Assembly: GCF_022414575.1 (NCBI RefSeq)
Contig: NZ_JADWYQ010000068.1
Coordinates: 1-22,787 of the forward strand
Direction of reading: 5' to 3'
Source: Streptomyces sp. MUM 178J
Lineage (GTDB): Bacteria; Actinomycetota; Actinomycetes; Streptomycetales; Streptomycetaceae
DNA length: 22,787 nt
Shown: piece by piece, positions 7,654 through 14,462 of the stretch
How the letters are laid out: each line of letters begins with the position of its first letter
How positions within the stretch are numbered: the first letter of the stretch is position 1
Program-made: the position numbers and the translations under genes
Notes under the pieces: model-generated
The model's input: the letters and a program-made list of their open reading frames with translations, nothing else
Told to the model about the DNA's origin: nothing
The model's database searches: none

Positions 7654-8238
7654 ATGAACGAGCCACAGGATCCCCAGGTCCGCAGTCTCGACGCCCGCTC
7701 TCTGCGTGGACTCGCGCATCCGCTGCGCATGCGGCTGCTGAACGCGCTTCGGCACGGCGGGCCGGCCACCGCGTCACAACTGGCAGCGGAGCTGGGCGAG
7801 TCCAGCGGCGCCACCAGTTACCACCTGCGTCAGCTCGCCGCGCACGGCTTCGTCGAGGACGCGCCGGAGCACGGCAAGGGGCGGGAGCGCTGGTGGAAGG
7901 CGGTTCACATGGGCGTGAGCTTCGACGCGGCGCTGCTCAAGGACCGCGATCCCGGAGTGCGCGGCGCCGCCGACCTGTTCATGCACGAGGTCGCGAACCA
8001 TCACACCCAGGAGCTGGCGACCTGGCTCGGCACGCGCCACGACTGGTCCGAGGCCTGGAACCGCTCCTCGGACATGAGCGACTGGACGCTGAGCCTCACC
8101 CCTGAGCTCGCCCTCGAACTCATCCACAAGATGCACGACCTCGTGGAGAGCTACCGCTCACCGGCCACCGACGACGACGCCCCGGACACCGAGCGCGTGC
8201 GGGTCCACACGCACGTCATCCCCATCCACACGGACTGA
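7654..8238 (+). CDS. ArsR-type winged helix-turn-helix transcriptional regulator
   Basis: The protein has 194 residues from the ATG at 7654; an upstream in-frame TTG at 7618 lies inside the operator and is unlikely. Residues about 12-75 form the DNA-binding domain: LRGLAHPLRMRLLNALRHGG, then TASQLAAELGESSGATSYHLRQLAAHGFVE (recognition helix) and the wing EHGKGRERWWKAV. This is the HTH_20/ArsR-like arrangement common in streptomycetes. The C-terminal half is helical and probably serves dimerisation or ligand sensing; no ArsR metal-binding ELCVCDL motif is present. The operator ladder over its own promoter predicts autoregulation and control of the divergent HAD gene. Related regulators are often paired with efflux transporters, but none is present here. 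The small gene at 8250 follows after 11 bases. Confidence 0.88.
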   Translation: MNEPQDPQVRSLDARSLRGLAHPLRMRLLNALRHGGPATASQLAAELGESSGATSYHLRQLAAHGFVEDAPEHGKGRERWWKAVHMGVSFDAALLKDRDPGVRGAADLFMHEVANHHTQELATWLGTRHDWSEAWNRSSDMSDWTLSLTPELALELIHKMHDLVESYRSPATDDDAPDTERVRVHTHVIPIHTD

Positions 8239-8249
8239 GAGGCCGCCCG

Positions 8250-8438
8250 ATGCACCCCGAGACCCACCTCGCCTTACACCGAATCCGCGCCGCCGAACTC
8301 CGCGCCGAAGCCCACGCGCACCGCCTCACCGCCGTGACCCGGCGCCCACGGAACTTCCGTACCCGTGTCGGTTGGACCCTCGTGGAGGTGGGCCTGCGGC
8401 TGGCCGCCGCCCCCACGACAGCACCCGCAGCCCCCTAG
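8250..8438 (+). CDS. Small hypothetical protein downstream of the regulator
   Basis: This is a 62-residue protein with ATG at 8250, preceded by GAGAGG at 8237-8242, which overlaps the stop of the regulator gene. It is rich in Arg, Ala and His (LHRIRAAELRAEAHAHRLTA) with a helical N-terminal half and an Ala/Pro tail. There is no membrane helix or known domain. The short 11-base gap and the ribosome site at the upstream stop suggest translational coupling to the regulator. Short His/Arg-rich proteins of this kind (with an RAAELRAEA-like helix) occur widely in streptomycetes without a known role. Because high-GC sequence opens frames by chance, some doubt remains. Confidence 0.6.
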   Translation: MHPETHLALHRIRAAELRAEAHAHRLTAVTRRPRNFRTRVGWTLVEVGLRLAAAPTTAPAAP

Positions 8439-8462
8439 CGCCCCTCCCGGCGGGCCGGGGCG
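8439..8462. terminator. GC-rich hairpin between convergent genes
   Basis: CGCCCC (8439-8444) pairs with GGGGCG (8457-8462), and CCGG/CCGG can pair inside. It fills the 36-base gap between the small plus-strand gene and the end of ispE, where a bidirectional terminator would be expected. Confidence 0.4.
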
Positions 8463-8474
8463 GGCGGTCACATG

Positions 8475-9368
8475 TCAGCGCACCGTCGCGCCCGCCGCGG
8501 GTGAGGACGCCGTACGGGCCGTGCGGCAGGCGCCGGAGGAGATCAGCGCCCGGGCGATGGCCTCCGCCGAGGTCGGGTCCTCGGCGAGGAAGGCCGTGGT
8601 GGGCCCGGATCCGGAGACGAGGCCCGCGAGGGCGCCTGCGGCGAGGCCCGCGGAGAGGGTTTCGGAGAGGGCCGGGCGCAGGGACAGGGCCGCGTGCTGG
8701 AGGTCGTTCGAGAGGGTTTCGGCCAGTGCGCGCGCGTCGCCCGTGCGCAGCGCGTCGAGCAGCGCGGGCGAGGGCTGAGGCGCCGGGATGTCCGCACCGG
8801 CGGCGAGGCGGTCGAACTGGGCGTAGACGGCCGGGGTGGAAAGACCCCCGTCCGCCACCGCGAACACCCAGTGGAAGTCGCCGCCGACCGGCAGCTCGGT
8901 GAGCTGCTCACCCCGCCCGGTGCCCAGCGCCGCCCCGCCCACCAGGCTGAACGGCACATCGCTACCCAACTCCGCGCACAGGGACAGCAGCTCCTCGCGA
9001 GGCGTGGCCAGACCCCACAGCGCGTCACACGCCAGCAGCGCCCCCGCGCCGTCCGCGCTGCCGCCCGCCATTCCGCCCGCGACGGGGATGTCCTTGTCGA
9101 TGTGGATATGGACGGCGGGCTCCAGGCCGTGGCGCGCGGCGAGCAACTCCGCGGCCCGCGCGGCCAGGTTCGTGCGGTCCAGCGGCACCTGTCCCGCGTC
9201 CGGCCCGGTGCAGGTGACCTTCAGTTCGGCCGCGGGGGCGACCGTCACCTCGTCGTACAGCCCGACGGCGAGGAAGACGTTCGCCAGGTCGTGGAAGCCG
9301 TCCGACCGCGCCGCGCCCACCGCCAGCTGGACGTTGACCTTCGCCGGCGCCCTTACCGTCACGCTCAC
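8475..9368 (-). CDS. ispE: 4-diphosphocytidyl-2-C-methyl-D-erythritol kinase
   Basis: IspE phosphorylates the 2-hydroxyl of CDP-methylerythritol with ATP in the non-mevalonate (MEP) isoprenoid pathway, in the cytoplasm. The 297-residue protein is of normal family length. Residues 1-12, [12 protein letters not shown], carry the conserved Lys10 region. The GHMP-kinase ATP-binding motif [17 protein letters not shown] is at about 95-111. [21 protein letters not shown] follows, and a C-terminal [13 protein letters not shown] glycine motif is present. The GTG start (9366-9368) overlaps the rsmA stop by four bases (GTGA), so translation is coupled. It is the last gene of the rpf-rsmA-ispE unit, an order conserved in actinobacteria. 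Confidence 0.96.
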   Translation of the reverse strand: MSVTVRAPAKVNVQLAVGAARSDGFHDLANVFLAVGLYDEVTVAPAAELKVTCTGPDAGQVPLDRTNLAARAAELLAARHGLEPAVHIHIDKDIPVAGGMAGGSADGAGALLACDALWGLATPREELLSLCAELGSDVPFSLVGGAALGTGRGEQLTELPVGGDFHWVFAVADGGLSTPAVYAQFDRLAAGADIPAPQPSPALLDALRTGDARALAETLSNDLQHAALSLRPALSETLSAGLAAGALAGLVSGSGPTTAFLAEDPTSAEAIARALISSGACRTARTASSPAAGATVR

Positions 9369-10291
9369 GCCTTGGCCTCCGCGATCCGTGCGAACTCTTC
9401 GACTGTGAGGGATTCCCCTCTGGCCTGCGGGGAGATCCCCGCGGCGGTGAGCGCCGCCTCGGCCGCCGCAGGCGACCCGGCCCATCCGGCGAGCGCGGCC
9501 CTCAGCGTCTTGCGGCGCTGGGCGAAGGCCGCGTCGACGACGGCGAAGACCTGTTGCTTTGACGCGGAGGTGTCGACCGGCTCGGCGCGCCGCACCAGGG
9601 AGACCAGTCCCGAGTCGACGTTCGGCGCGGGCCAGAAGACATTGCGTCCGATGGCGCCGGCCCTCTTGACGTTCGCGTACCAGTTGGCCTTGACCGACGG
9701 CACGCCGTACACCTTGTTGCCGGGCCGGGCGGCGAGCCGGTCGGCGACCTCCGCCTGGACCATGACGAGTGTCCGCTCGATCGTCGGGAAGCGGTCGAGC
9801 ATATGCAGCAGCACCGGCACGGCGACGTTGTACGGAAGGTTCGCGACGAGCGCGGTCGGCGGCGGCCCGGGCAGCTCCTCCACGAGCATCGCGTCGGAGT
9901 GGACGAGCGAGAAGCGCTCCGCGCGCTCGGGCAGGCGAGCCGCGACGGTGGCGTGCAGCGCCCCGGCCAGTACGTCGTCGATCTCGACGGCCGTCACCCG
10001 GTCCGCCGCCTCGAGCAGCGCCAGCGTCAGCGAGCCGAGCCCGGGGCCGACCTCGACGACCACGTCGTCGGGCCGCACCTCGGCGGTGCGGACGATCCGG
10101 CGGACGGTGTTGGCGTCGATGACGAAGTTCTGGCCGCGCTGCTTGGTGGGGCGTACGTCCAGCGCCGCGGCCAGCTCGCGGACGTCGGCGGGGCCGAGCA
10201 GTGCGTCCTGCCCGGCGCCCTGAGGTCCGGGGTCCGTCGGTCCGGGGTCCGTCGGTCCGGCGGCGCGGTCGTGGTGGTCAGTGGTGCTCAC
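9365..10291 (-). CDS. rsmA: 16S rRNA (adenine1518-N6/adenine1519-N6)-dimethyltransferase
   Basis: RsmA (KsgA) uses S-adenosylmethionine to dimethylate two adjacent adenosines in the 3' hairpin of 16S rRNA during small-subunit assembly; its loss gives kasugamycin resistance. In this 308-residue protein, GQNFVID (53-59) and the SAM-binding motif [10 protein letters not shown] (80-89) are followed by the adenine-methylation motif NLPYN (151-155). The segment [14 protein letters not shown] and the C-terminal [13 protein letters not shown] helix are also typical. The first 30 residues are extra and disordered, with a [13 protein letters not shown] repeat mirrored by a DNA repeat at about 10225-10258. 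The GTG start (10289-10291) overlaps the rpf stop by four bases. Confidence 0.96.
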   Translation of the reverse strand: MSTTDHHDRAAGPTDPGPTDPGPQGAGQDALLGPADVRELAAALDVRPTKQRGQNFVIDANTVRRIVRTAEVRPDDVVVEVGPGLGSLTLALLEAADRVTAVEIDDVLAGALHATVAARLPERAERFSLVHSDAMLVEELPGPPPTALVANLPYNVAVPVLLHMLDRFPTIERTLVMVQAEVADRLAARPGNKVYGVPSVKANWYANVKRAGAIGRNVFWPAPNVDSGLVSLVRRAEPVDTSASKQQVFAVVDAAFAQRRKTLRAALAGWAGSPAAAEAALTAAGISPQARGESLTVEEFARIAEAKA

Positions 10292-11637
10292 CGATACAGC
10301 CTACGGCCGCAGTGCGGCCAGGGAGCCGCCCCCCGCTGTACGTACAGTTTCTTCGCCCGGCGGGTCTGCTCCTCCGAGGAGGCGTCCTGCGCCACGCCCT
10401 CGCCGCCCAGCGCCCGCCAGGTCTGCCGGTCGAGCTGGTACAGCCCGCCGTACGTCCCCGAGGAGTCCACCGCTCCGGGACGGCCGCCGGACTCGCACTC
10501 CGCGAGCGCCTGCCAGTTCAGCCCGTCCACATCGGCGATCGAAGTGGGGCGCGGTCTGGTCCCCACCCGCACCAGCTGGGCGACCGGTGCGCGCACCACC
10601 TCGTCCGAGAGCTTGCGGGGCTTCTGCAGGACGCCGTTGACGGTGCGCAGGGCGTAGGTGACGCGGCGCGCGCCGGGTCTGCCCTGGCGTACGACGGCTT
10701 CGGTGCCGGCGAACAGCGTGTCGTCGAGGGTTTCGACCGTCTGGAAGGGGATGGCCTCCTCGCGGACCTGCCGGGAGCCGGTGATCCGCATCACGGTGAT
10801 GGTCTGGCCGTCTCGCGGGAAGCTGTCGAGCGGCGCGGAGGCGGTGTCCTCGCCGCGCAGCACGATCCCGGCGGCGGCCAGCGCCCCGCGTACGGTGGCG
10901 GCGTTGGTGCGGACGGTGCGCTCGCGGCCGTCCGCCATGAAGGTCACGGCCCGTTCGGTGCGGACGAGCAGCGTCATCCCCTCGCGGGAGATCGGCGCGG
11001 AGCGCGAGGCGGACAGATACGCGCCCTCGGCGCGCACCCCGAGCTGGCGCAGCGCGCCGTCGACCGTGCGGGCGGTGGTCCAGACTCGGCGGCGGCGTCC
11101 GTCGAGGGTCAGGGTGAGGGGGCGGCCGTAGCGGACGACCACCTCGTCGCCGTCGGTGAGCGGTTCGCCGACGGCGGGCGAGACGAGGTCGTGTGCGCCG
11201 GTGACGACGCCTTCGTCCGCCAGCAGCTCCGCGACGTCGTCCGCGTAGGTGTGCAGGGTGCGCGGTGTGCCGTCGACGCTGAGCCGGACCGCCTTGTCGC
11301 TGGCGACGAAGGCGGCGGCGCCGCCGGCGAGGAAGGCGACGACGAGAGCCTGGGGCACCAGCGGGACGAGCCGGTTCCGGCAGCGGATGCCGGTGCTGCC
11401 GCCGCCGGCGCCGCCCGACTGCTCACGTCGGCGCGCGGCGTGCCGGGCGGCGGCGCGTCCACCCGCCGCGGGCGGCGGGGGCGACAGGGGCACAGGAAGC
11501 GGGGCGACCGCGGTCGCCGTGGCGGTGACCGCGTCGTACAGATCGAGGTCGTACGCGGTGTAGGCGTCGGGCGGCGGCTGGGCCCCCGGGACGCCTGCGA
11601 CGGGACTGGCGCGGTGACTGCCCTGGGAATAGCTCAC
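10288..11637 (-). CDS. RpfB-like resuscitation-promoting factor
   Basis: This is a muralytic cell-wall enzyme predicted to help remodel peptidoglycan during exit from dormancy and spore germination. From the GTG at 11635-11637 (GGAG about eight bases upstream) it has 449 residues. It comprises a cytoplasmic tail rich in Tyr/Asp/Pro, one membrane helix (about 92-113), three DUF348 repeats (about 117-270), a G5 domain (about 285-357), and a C-terminal Rpf lysozyme/transglycosylase-like domain (about 372-447). The domain contains [11 protein letters not shown] with putative catalytic Glu382, [14 protein letters not shown], and the Cys381/Cys443 pair expected to form a disulfide. Frames from GTG 11733 or ATG 11694 would add up to 32 residues but run through a strong hairpin. 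The gene heads the rpf-rsmA-ispE overlap chain. Confidence 0.9.
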   Translation of the reverse strand: MSYSQGSHRASPVAGVPGAQPPPDAYTAYDLDLYDAVTATATAVAPLPVPLSPPPPAAGGRAAARHAARRREQSGGAGGGSTGIRCRNRLVPLVPQALVVAFLAGGAAAFVASDKAVRLSVDGTPRTLHTYADDVAELLADEGVVTGAHDLVSPAVGEPLTDGDEVVVRYGRPLTLTLDGRRRRVWTTARTVDGALRQLGVRAEGAYLSASRSAPISREGMTLLVRTERAVTFMADGRERTVRTNAATVRGALAAAGIVLRGEDTASAPLDSFPRDGQTITVMRITGSRQVREEAIPFQTVETLDDTLFAGTEAVVRQGRPGARRVTYALRTVNGVLQKPRKLSDEVVRAPVAQLVRVGTRPRPTSIADVDGLNWQALAECESGGRPGAVDSSGTYGGLYQLDRQTWRALGGEGVAQDASSEEQTRRAKKLYVQRGAAPWPHCGRRLYR

Positions 11638-11655
11638 GACGCTCCGCTCCGTAAG

Positions 11656-11689
11656 GTCCGGTCCGTCCGGTCGGCCGGACGGACCGGAC
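11656..11689 (-). promoter_or_regulatory. Perfect 15-bp inverted repeat upstream of rpf
   Basis: GTCCGGTCCGTCCGG (11656-11670) and its exact reverse complement (11675-11689) flank a TCGG spacer. The repeat ends about 19 bases before the rpf GTG and about 6 bases before its ribosome site. In RNA it would be a very stable tetraloop hairpin in the leader; in DNA it could be a protein site. Rpf genes in Streptomyces are known to be under RNA-level control (a c-di-AMP riboswitch for rpfA), but I do not recognise that riboswitch here. Confidence 0.65.
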
Positions 11690-11792
11690 GGCATCGGGGA
11701 CAGTTCGTGGGACAGTAACGGAGCGAGGGTCACTCTCCCAAGCCGTTCGACAACTCAGCGTTGTGTTCGCCGGACTTCCGCCCAGGATTCGA

Positions 11793-11904
11793 AAGCGCTC
11801 AGCAATCGGCGCTTAGCAATCAACGCTCGGCGATCAGCGCTCAGCAATCAACGCTCGGCGATCAGCGCTCAGTAGTCGACGCTCGGCGATGAGCGCTCAG
11901 TAGT
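11793..11904. repeat. 14-bp (28-bp) tandem repeat at the 3' end of tatD
   Basis: Eight degenerate copies of a 14-mer related to CAGCGCTCAGCAAT run without gaps from 11793 to 11904, with a clear 28-base higher-order period (11821, 11849 and 11877 start near-identical units). The last copy overlaps the tatD stop codon, so the array looks like an expansion of the gene's own 3' end. It lies in the spacer before rpf. Confidence 0.85.
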
Positions 11905-12766
11905 CGAAGGCGCGGGCCGTGTTGCCGGCGATCGCGGCGGCCAGCGTTTCCTCGTCGAGCCCCTTGACTTGGGCCATCGCCCTCAGAGTGAGAGGGATCA
12001 GATAGGGCGCATTGGGCCGTCCGCGGTAGGGGACGGGCGTCAGGTAAGGGGCGTCGGTCTCGACGAGGACAAGCTCCGCCGGGGCGAGTGCCAGCGCGTC
12101 CCTGAGGGGCTGTGCGTTCTTGAAGGTCACATTGCCGGCGAAGGACATGAAGTAGCCGTTCGCCGCGCACTCCCGGGCCATGTCCGCGTCGCCGGAGTAG
12201 CAGTGGAAGACCGTGCGCTCGGGAGCACCCTCCTCGGCGAGGATGCGCAGCACATCGGCGTGCGCCTCGCGGTCGTGGATGACCAGGGCCTTGCCGTGCC
12301 GCTTGGCGATCTCGACATGGGCGCGGAACGAGCGCTCCTGGGCCGCCATGCCCTCCGACCCGGTCCGGTAGTAGTCGAGGCCGGTCTCGCCGACGGCCCT
12401 GACCTGGTCGAGCGCGGCCAGCCGGTCGATCTCGGCGAGCGCGTCGTCGAGCGCCGCGTCCCCGCCTGCCTCCCGCGCGCCCTGACGCGAGCGGCCCTCG
12501 GGGTCCCCGTGCACGATGCGCGGGGCTTCGTTCGGGTGCAGGGCGACCGCCGCGTGCACGCTGTCGTACGCGGCGGCGGTGTCCGCGGCCCACTGCGAAC
12601 CCTTCAGATCGCAGCCGACCTGCACGACGGCGGTCACACCGACCGCCGCGGCCCTGGCCAGCGCCTCCTCGACGGTGCCTTGCTGCATGTCGAGGTGGGT
12701 GTGCGAGTCGGCGACCGGCACGGTGAGCGGTTCAGGCAACGGCGGCGGAACGGACTTCGAACTCAT
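11897..12766 (-). CDS. TatD family metal-dependent hydrolase (DNase)
   Basis: The 289-residue protein has an amidohydrolase-type TIM barrel with the full set of TatD metal ligands. These are HTH in VADSHTHLD (His22, His24), the glutamate in AVGETGLDYYR, His in LVIHDREAHAD, His in TVFHCYSGD, and Asp in LVETDAPYLTP. Family members are 3'-5' exonucleases or DNases acting on DNA or RNA with oxidative or repair roles; the exact substrate here is unknown. There is a roughly 25-residue insertion of low conservation (HGDPEGRSRQGAREAGGDAALD) near residue 90. The gene lies 45 bases downstream of the zinc-ribbon gene on the same strand and upstream of rpf. Its stop codon lies inside a tandem repeat. Confidence 0.93.
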   Translation of the reverse strand: MSSKSVPPPLPEPLTVPVADSHTHLDMQQGTVEEALARAAAVGVTAVVQVGCDLKGSQWAADTAAAYDSVHAAVALHPNEAPRIVHGDPEGRSRQGAREAGGDAALDDALAEIDRLAALDQVRAVGETGLDYYRTGSEGMAAQERSFRAHVEIAKRHGKALVIHDREAHADVLRILAEEGAPERTVFHCYSGDADMARECAANGYFMSFAGNVTFKNAQPLRDALALAPAELVLVETDAPYLTPVPYRGRPNAPYLIPLTLRAMAQVKGLDEETLAAAIAGNTARAFDY

Positions 12767-12811
12767 GGGCGTGATCCTACGAGGGCCGAGTCGAGGGTCC
12801 CGCCCCGGCGG

Positions 12812-13300
12812 CTACGTCCTCTTCCTGCCCTGGAAGGGCTTCAGAAGGGCGGACAGGTGCCAGTGGACCAGCTCCGGCTGAGTCTCCGGCCGGGACGCCT
12901 CCGGAGCCGACGCCGCGGGCGCGGACGCCGCGGAACTGGCTGGGCGATGGGGCTCGGCGGCCCGTACCCGGGACGTCGGCAGCGGGCCGACGGTCGACAC
13001 CGGCATCTCGTCGACGGGTCCTGTCGTGTCGGGCGCGGACTCGAAGAGATGGCTGAGCGCGGCCGAGGAGACCTGCCCCGCCTTCATGATCCGTATGACG
13101 TGTCCTCCGCAGTTGGTGCAGTTCGGCCGCGAGAGGGGCGACGGAACCCGCCGCCCGCCGGACCTGTAGACGACGAAATCCTTCCCGGACGGGTCGGAGT
13201 GGTGCTCTATCTCGTACGACTGCTCCCAGCCGTGACCGCATCCCATACAGGCGAAGGCGTATGACTCCCGGACCCCGGCGGCGCCTGTGCTCTCACTCAT
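12812..13300 (-). CDS. Zinc-ribbon protein, function unknown
   Basis: From the ATG at 13298-13300, with GAGGAG seven bases upstream, the protein has 162 residues. Residues 12-70 hold two CxxC knuckles, FACMGCGHGW (Cys18, Cys21) and PNCTNCGGHVIR (Cys61, Cys64), which should bind one zinc. Between them is EIEHHSDPSGKDFVVYRSGGRRVPSP. The remaining 90 residues are Ala/Pro/Ser-rich and probably disordered, ending in a basic QGRKRT tail. The protein appears cytoplasmic, with no signal or membrane helix. Comparable small zinc-ribbon proteins are conserved next to tatD in streptomycetes, but I cannot name a function. The 45-base gap to tatD suggests co-transcription. The 150 bases upstream, to the end of rsmI, probably hold its promoter, though no clear hexamers were found. 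Confidence 0.82.
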   Translation of the reverse strand: MSESTGAAGVRESYAFACMGCGHGWEQSYEIEHHSDPSGKDFVVYRSGGRRVPSPLSRPNCTNCGGHVIRIMKAGQVSSAALSHLFESAPDTTGPVDEMPVSTVGPLPTSRVRAAEPHRPASSAASAPAASAPEASRPETQPELVHWHLSALLKPFQGRKRT

Positions 13301-13453
13301 GCCAGCTCCTCTCCACTGCATCCAGTGGACGCCGTTTCCGGCCGGAGCGCATCACGCCTGTCGAGAAATGGTGCGGCCTTGGGCGTCGCCATGCAAAAGG
13401 CGGTACTGAAAGCCGGATGACACGGTCTGCGCTTTGCCTTTCACGATAGACCT

Positions 13454-14323
13454 TTACCGACCCGTGGGTGTCGGCCCCGCTGAGGCGTTCTTCGCCGCCA
13501 CGACCGCGTCGAACACCTCGCGCTTCGGCAGCCCCGCCGCGGCGGCGACCGCCGCGATCGCCTCCTTGCGCCGCTCCCCCGCCTCCTCACGCACCCGCAC
13601 CCGGCGCGCCAGCTCCGCCGCGTCCAGTTCCTCGGGGCCGGCCTCGGGGGCGCCGGCGACGACGACGGTGATCTCGCCGCGTACTCCCTCGGCGGCCCAG
13701 GCGGCCAGTTCGCCCAAGGGCCCCCGCTTGACCTCCTCGTATGTCTTGGTCAGCTCACGGCACACGGCGGCGCGCCGCTCGGGGCCGAACACCTCGGCCA
13801 TGGCGGCGAGCGTGTCGTCGAGCCGGTGCGGGGCTTCGAAGTAGACCAGCGTCCGGCGCTCGCCGGCGACCTCCCGCAGCCGGCCGAGCCGCTCGCCCGC
13901 CTTGCGCGGCAGGAAGCCCTCGAAGCAGAAGCGGTCCACCGGCAGCCCGGACAGGGCGAGGGCGGTGAGCACAGCCGACGGGCCGGGGACCGCGGTGACC
14001 CTGACGTCCTGCTCTACCGCGGCGGCGACCAGCCGGTAGCCGGGGTCGGACACGGAGGGCATTCCGGCGTCCGTGACCAGCAGCACCCGCGCGCCGCCGG
14101 CCAGCGCCTCGACGAGTTCAGGGGTGCGGGCGGCCTCGTTGCCCTCGAAGTAGGAGACGACTCGCCCCTTGGTGTGCACGCCGAGGGCCTGGGTGAGCCG
14201 ACGCAGCCGCCGGGTGTCCTCGGCAGCGACGATGTCGGCGTTCTCCAACTCGACGGCGAGGCGGGGCGGGGCGTCCGCGATATCGCCGATGGGGGTGCCT
14301 GCGAGTACCAGCGTTCCTGTCAC
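13454..14323 (-). CDS. rsmI: 16S rRNA (cytidine1402-2'-O)-methyltransferase
   Basis: RsmI methylates the ribose 2'-O of C1402 in the decoding centre, using S-adenosylmethionine. The tetrapyrrole-methylase fold is clear: TLVLAGTPIGDIADAPPR at the N-terminus, VAAEDTRRLRRL, LVTDAGMPSVSDPGYRLV, VPGPSAVLTALALSGLP, FCFEGFLPRKAGER and YFEAPHRLDDTL. The 289-residue length fits the family. I chose the GTG at 14321-14323 because GAGG lies nine bases upstream; the ATG at 14330-14332 is also possible but abuts that site. The C-terminal 40 residues (REEAGERRKEAIAAVAAAAGLPKREVFDAVVAAK) match the usual actinobacterial helical extension. The gene diverges from the mannosyltransferase gene with about 140 bases between them. 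Confidence 0.95.
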   Translation of the reverse strand: MTGTLVLAGTPIGDIADAPPRLAVELENADIVAAEDTRRLRRLTQALGVHTKGRVVSYFEGNEAARTPELVEALAGGARVLLVTDAGMPSVSDPGYRLVAAAVEQDVRVTAVPGPSAVLTALALSGLPVDRFCFEGFLPRKAGERLGRLREVAGERRTLVYFEAPHRLDDTLAAMAEVFGPERRAAVCRELTKTYEEVKRGPLGELAAWAAEGVRGEITVVVAGAPEAGPEELDAAELARRVRVREEAGERRKEAIAAVAAAAGLPKREVFDAVVAAKNASAGPTPTGR

Positions 14324-14450
14324 ACCGGACATCCTCGCAGGCGCGCGCACCGGGGCGGCCGCACCCGCCGCAGCGCGACCACGACGCCGTCGGGTCACCC
14401 CTGCGGCACCCGTCGCACCGCTGCGGCGCTCCCCACACAGCCGCGTTCCC

Positions 14451-14462
14451 TACGATGGCGCG
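14451..14462 (+). promoter_or_regulatory. Putative -10 of a leaderless promoter for the mannosyltransferase
   Basis: TACGAT (14451-14456) fits the streptomycete TAnnnT -10 and ends six bases before the GTG at 14463. No ribosome site precedes that GTG, so the transcript probably starts at the start codon. No good -35 is visible at 17-18 bases. Confidence 0.4.

Noticed and set aside
7534..7755. N-terminal extension of the HAD protein by 74 residues
   Set aside because: The extension translates the operator ladder and the regulator's first codons in antisense. The HAD fold begins just after the ATG at 7533, which has a ribosome site.
11638..11792. c-di-AMP (ydaO-type) riboswitch upstream of rpf
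   Set aside because: Although rpfA genes in Streptomyces can carry one, I could not find the conserved core elements in this leader; only the simple hairpin is evident.
11780..11800. GGATTCGAA at 11786 as the T-arm of a minus-strand tRNA
   Set aside because: The flanking bases do not form a 5-bp T stem, and no acceptor or anticodon arm can be drawn.
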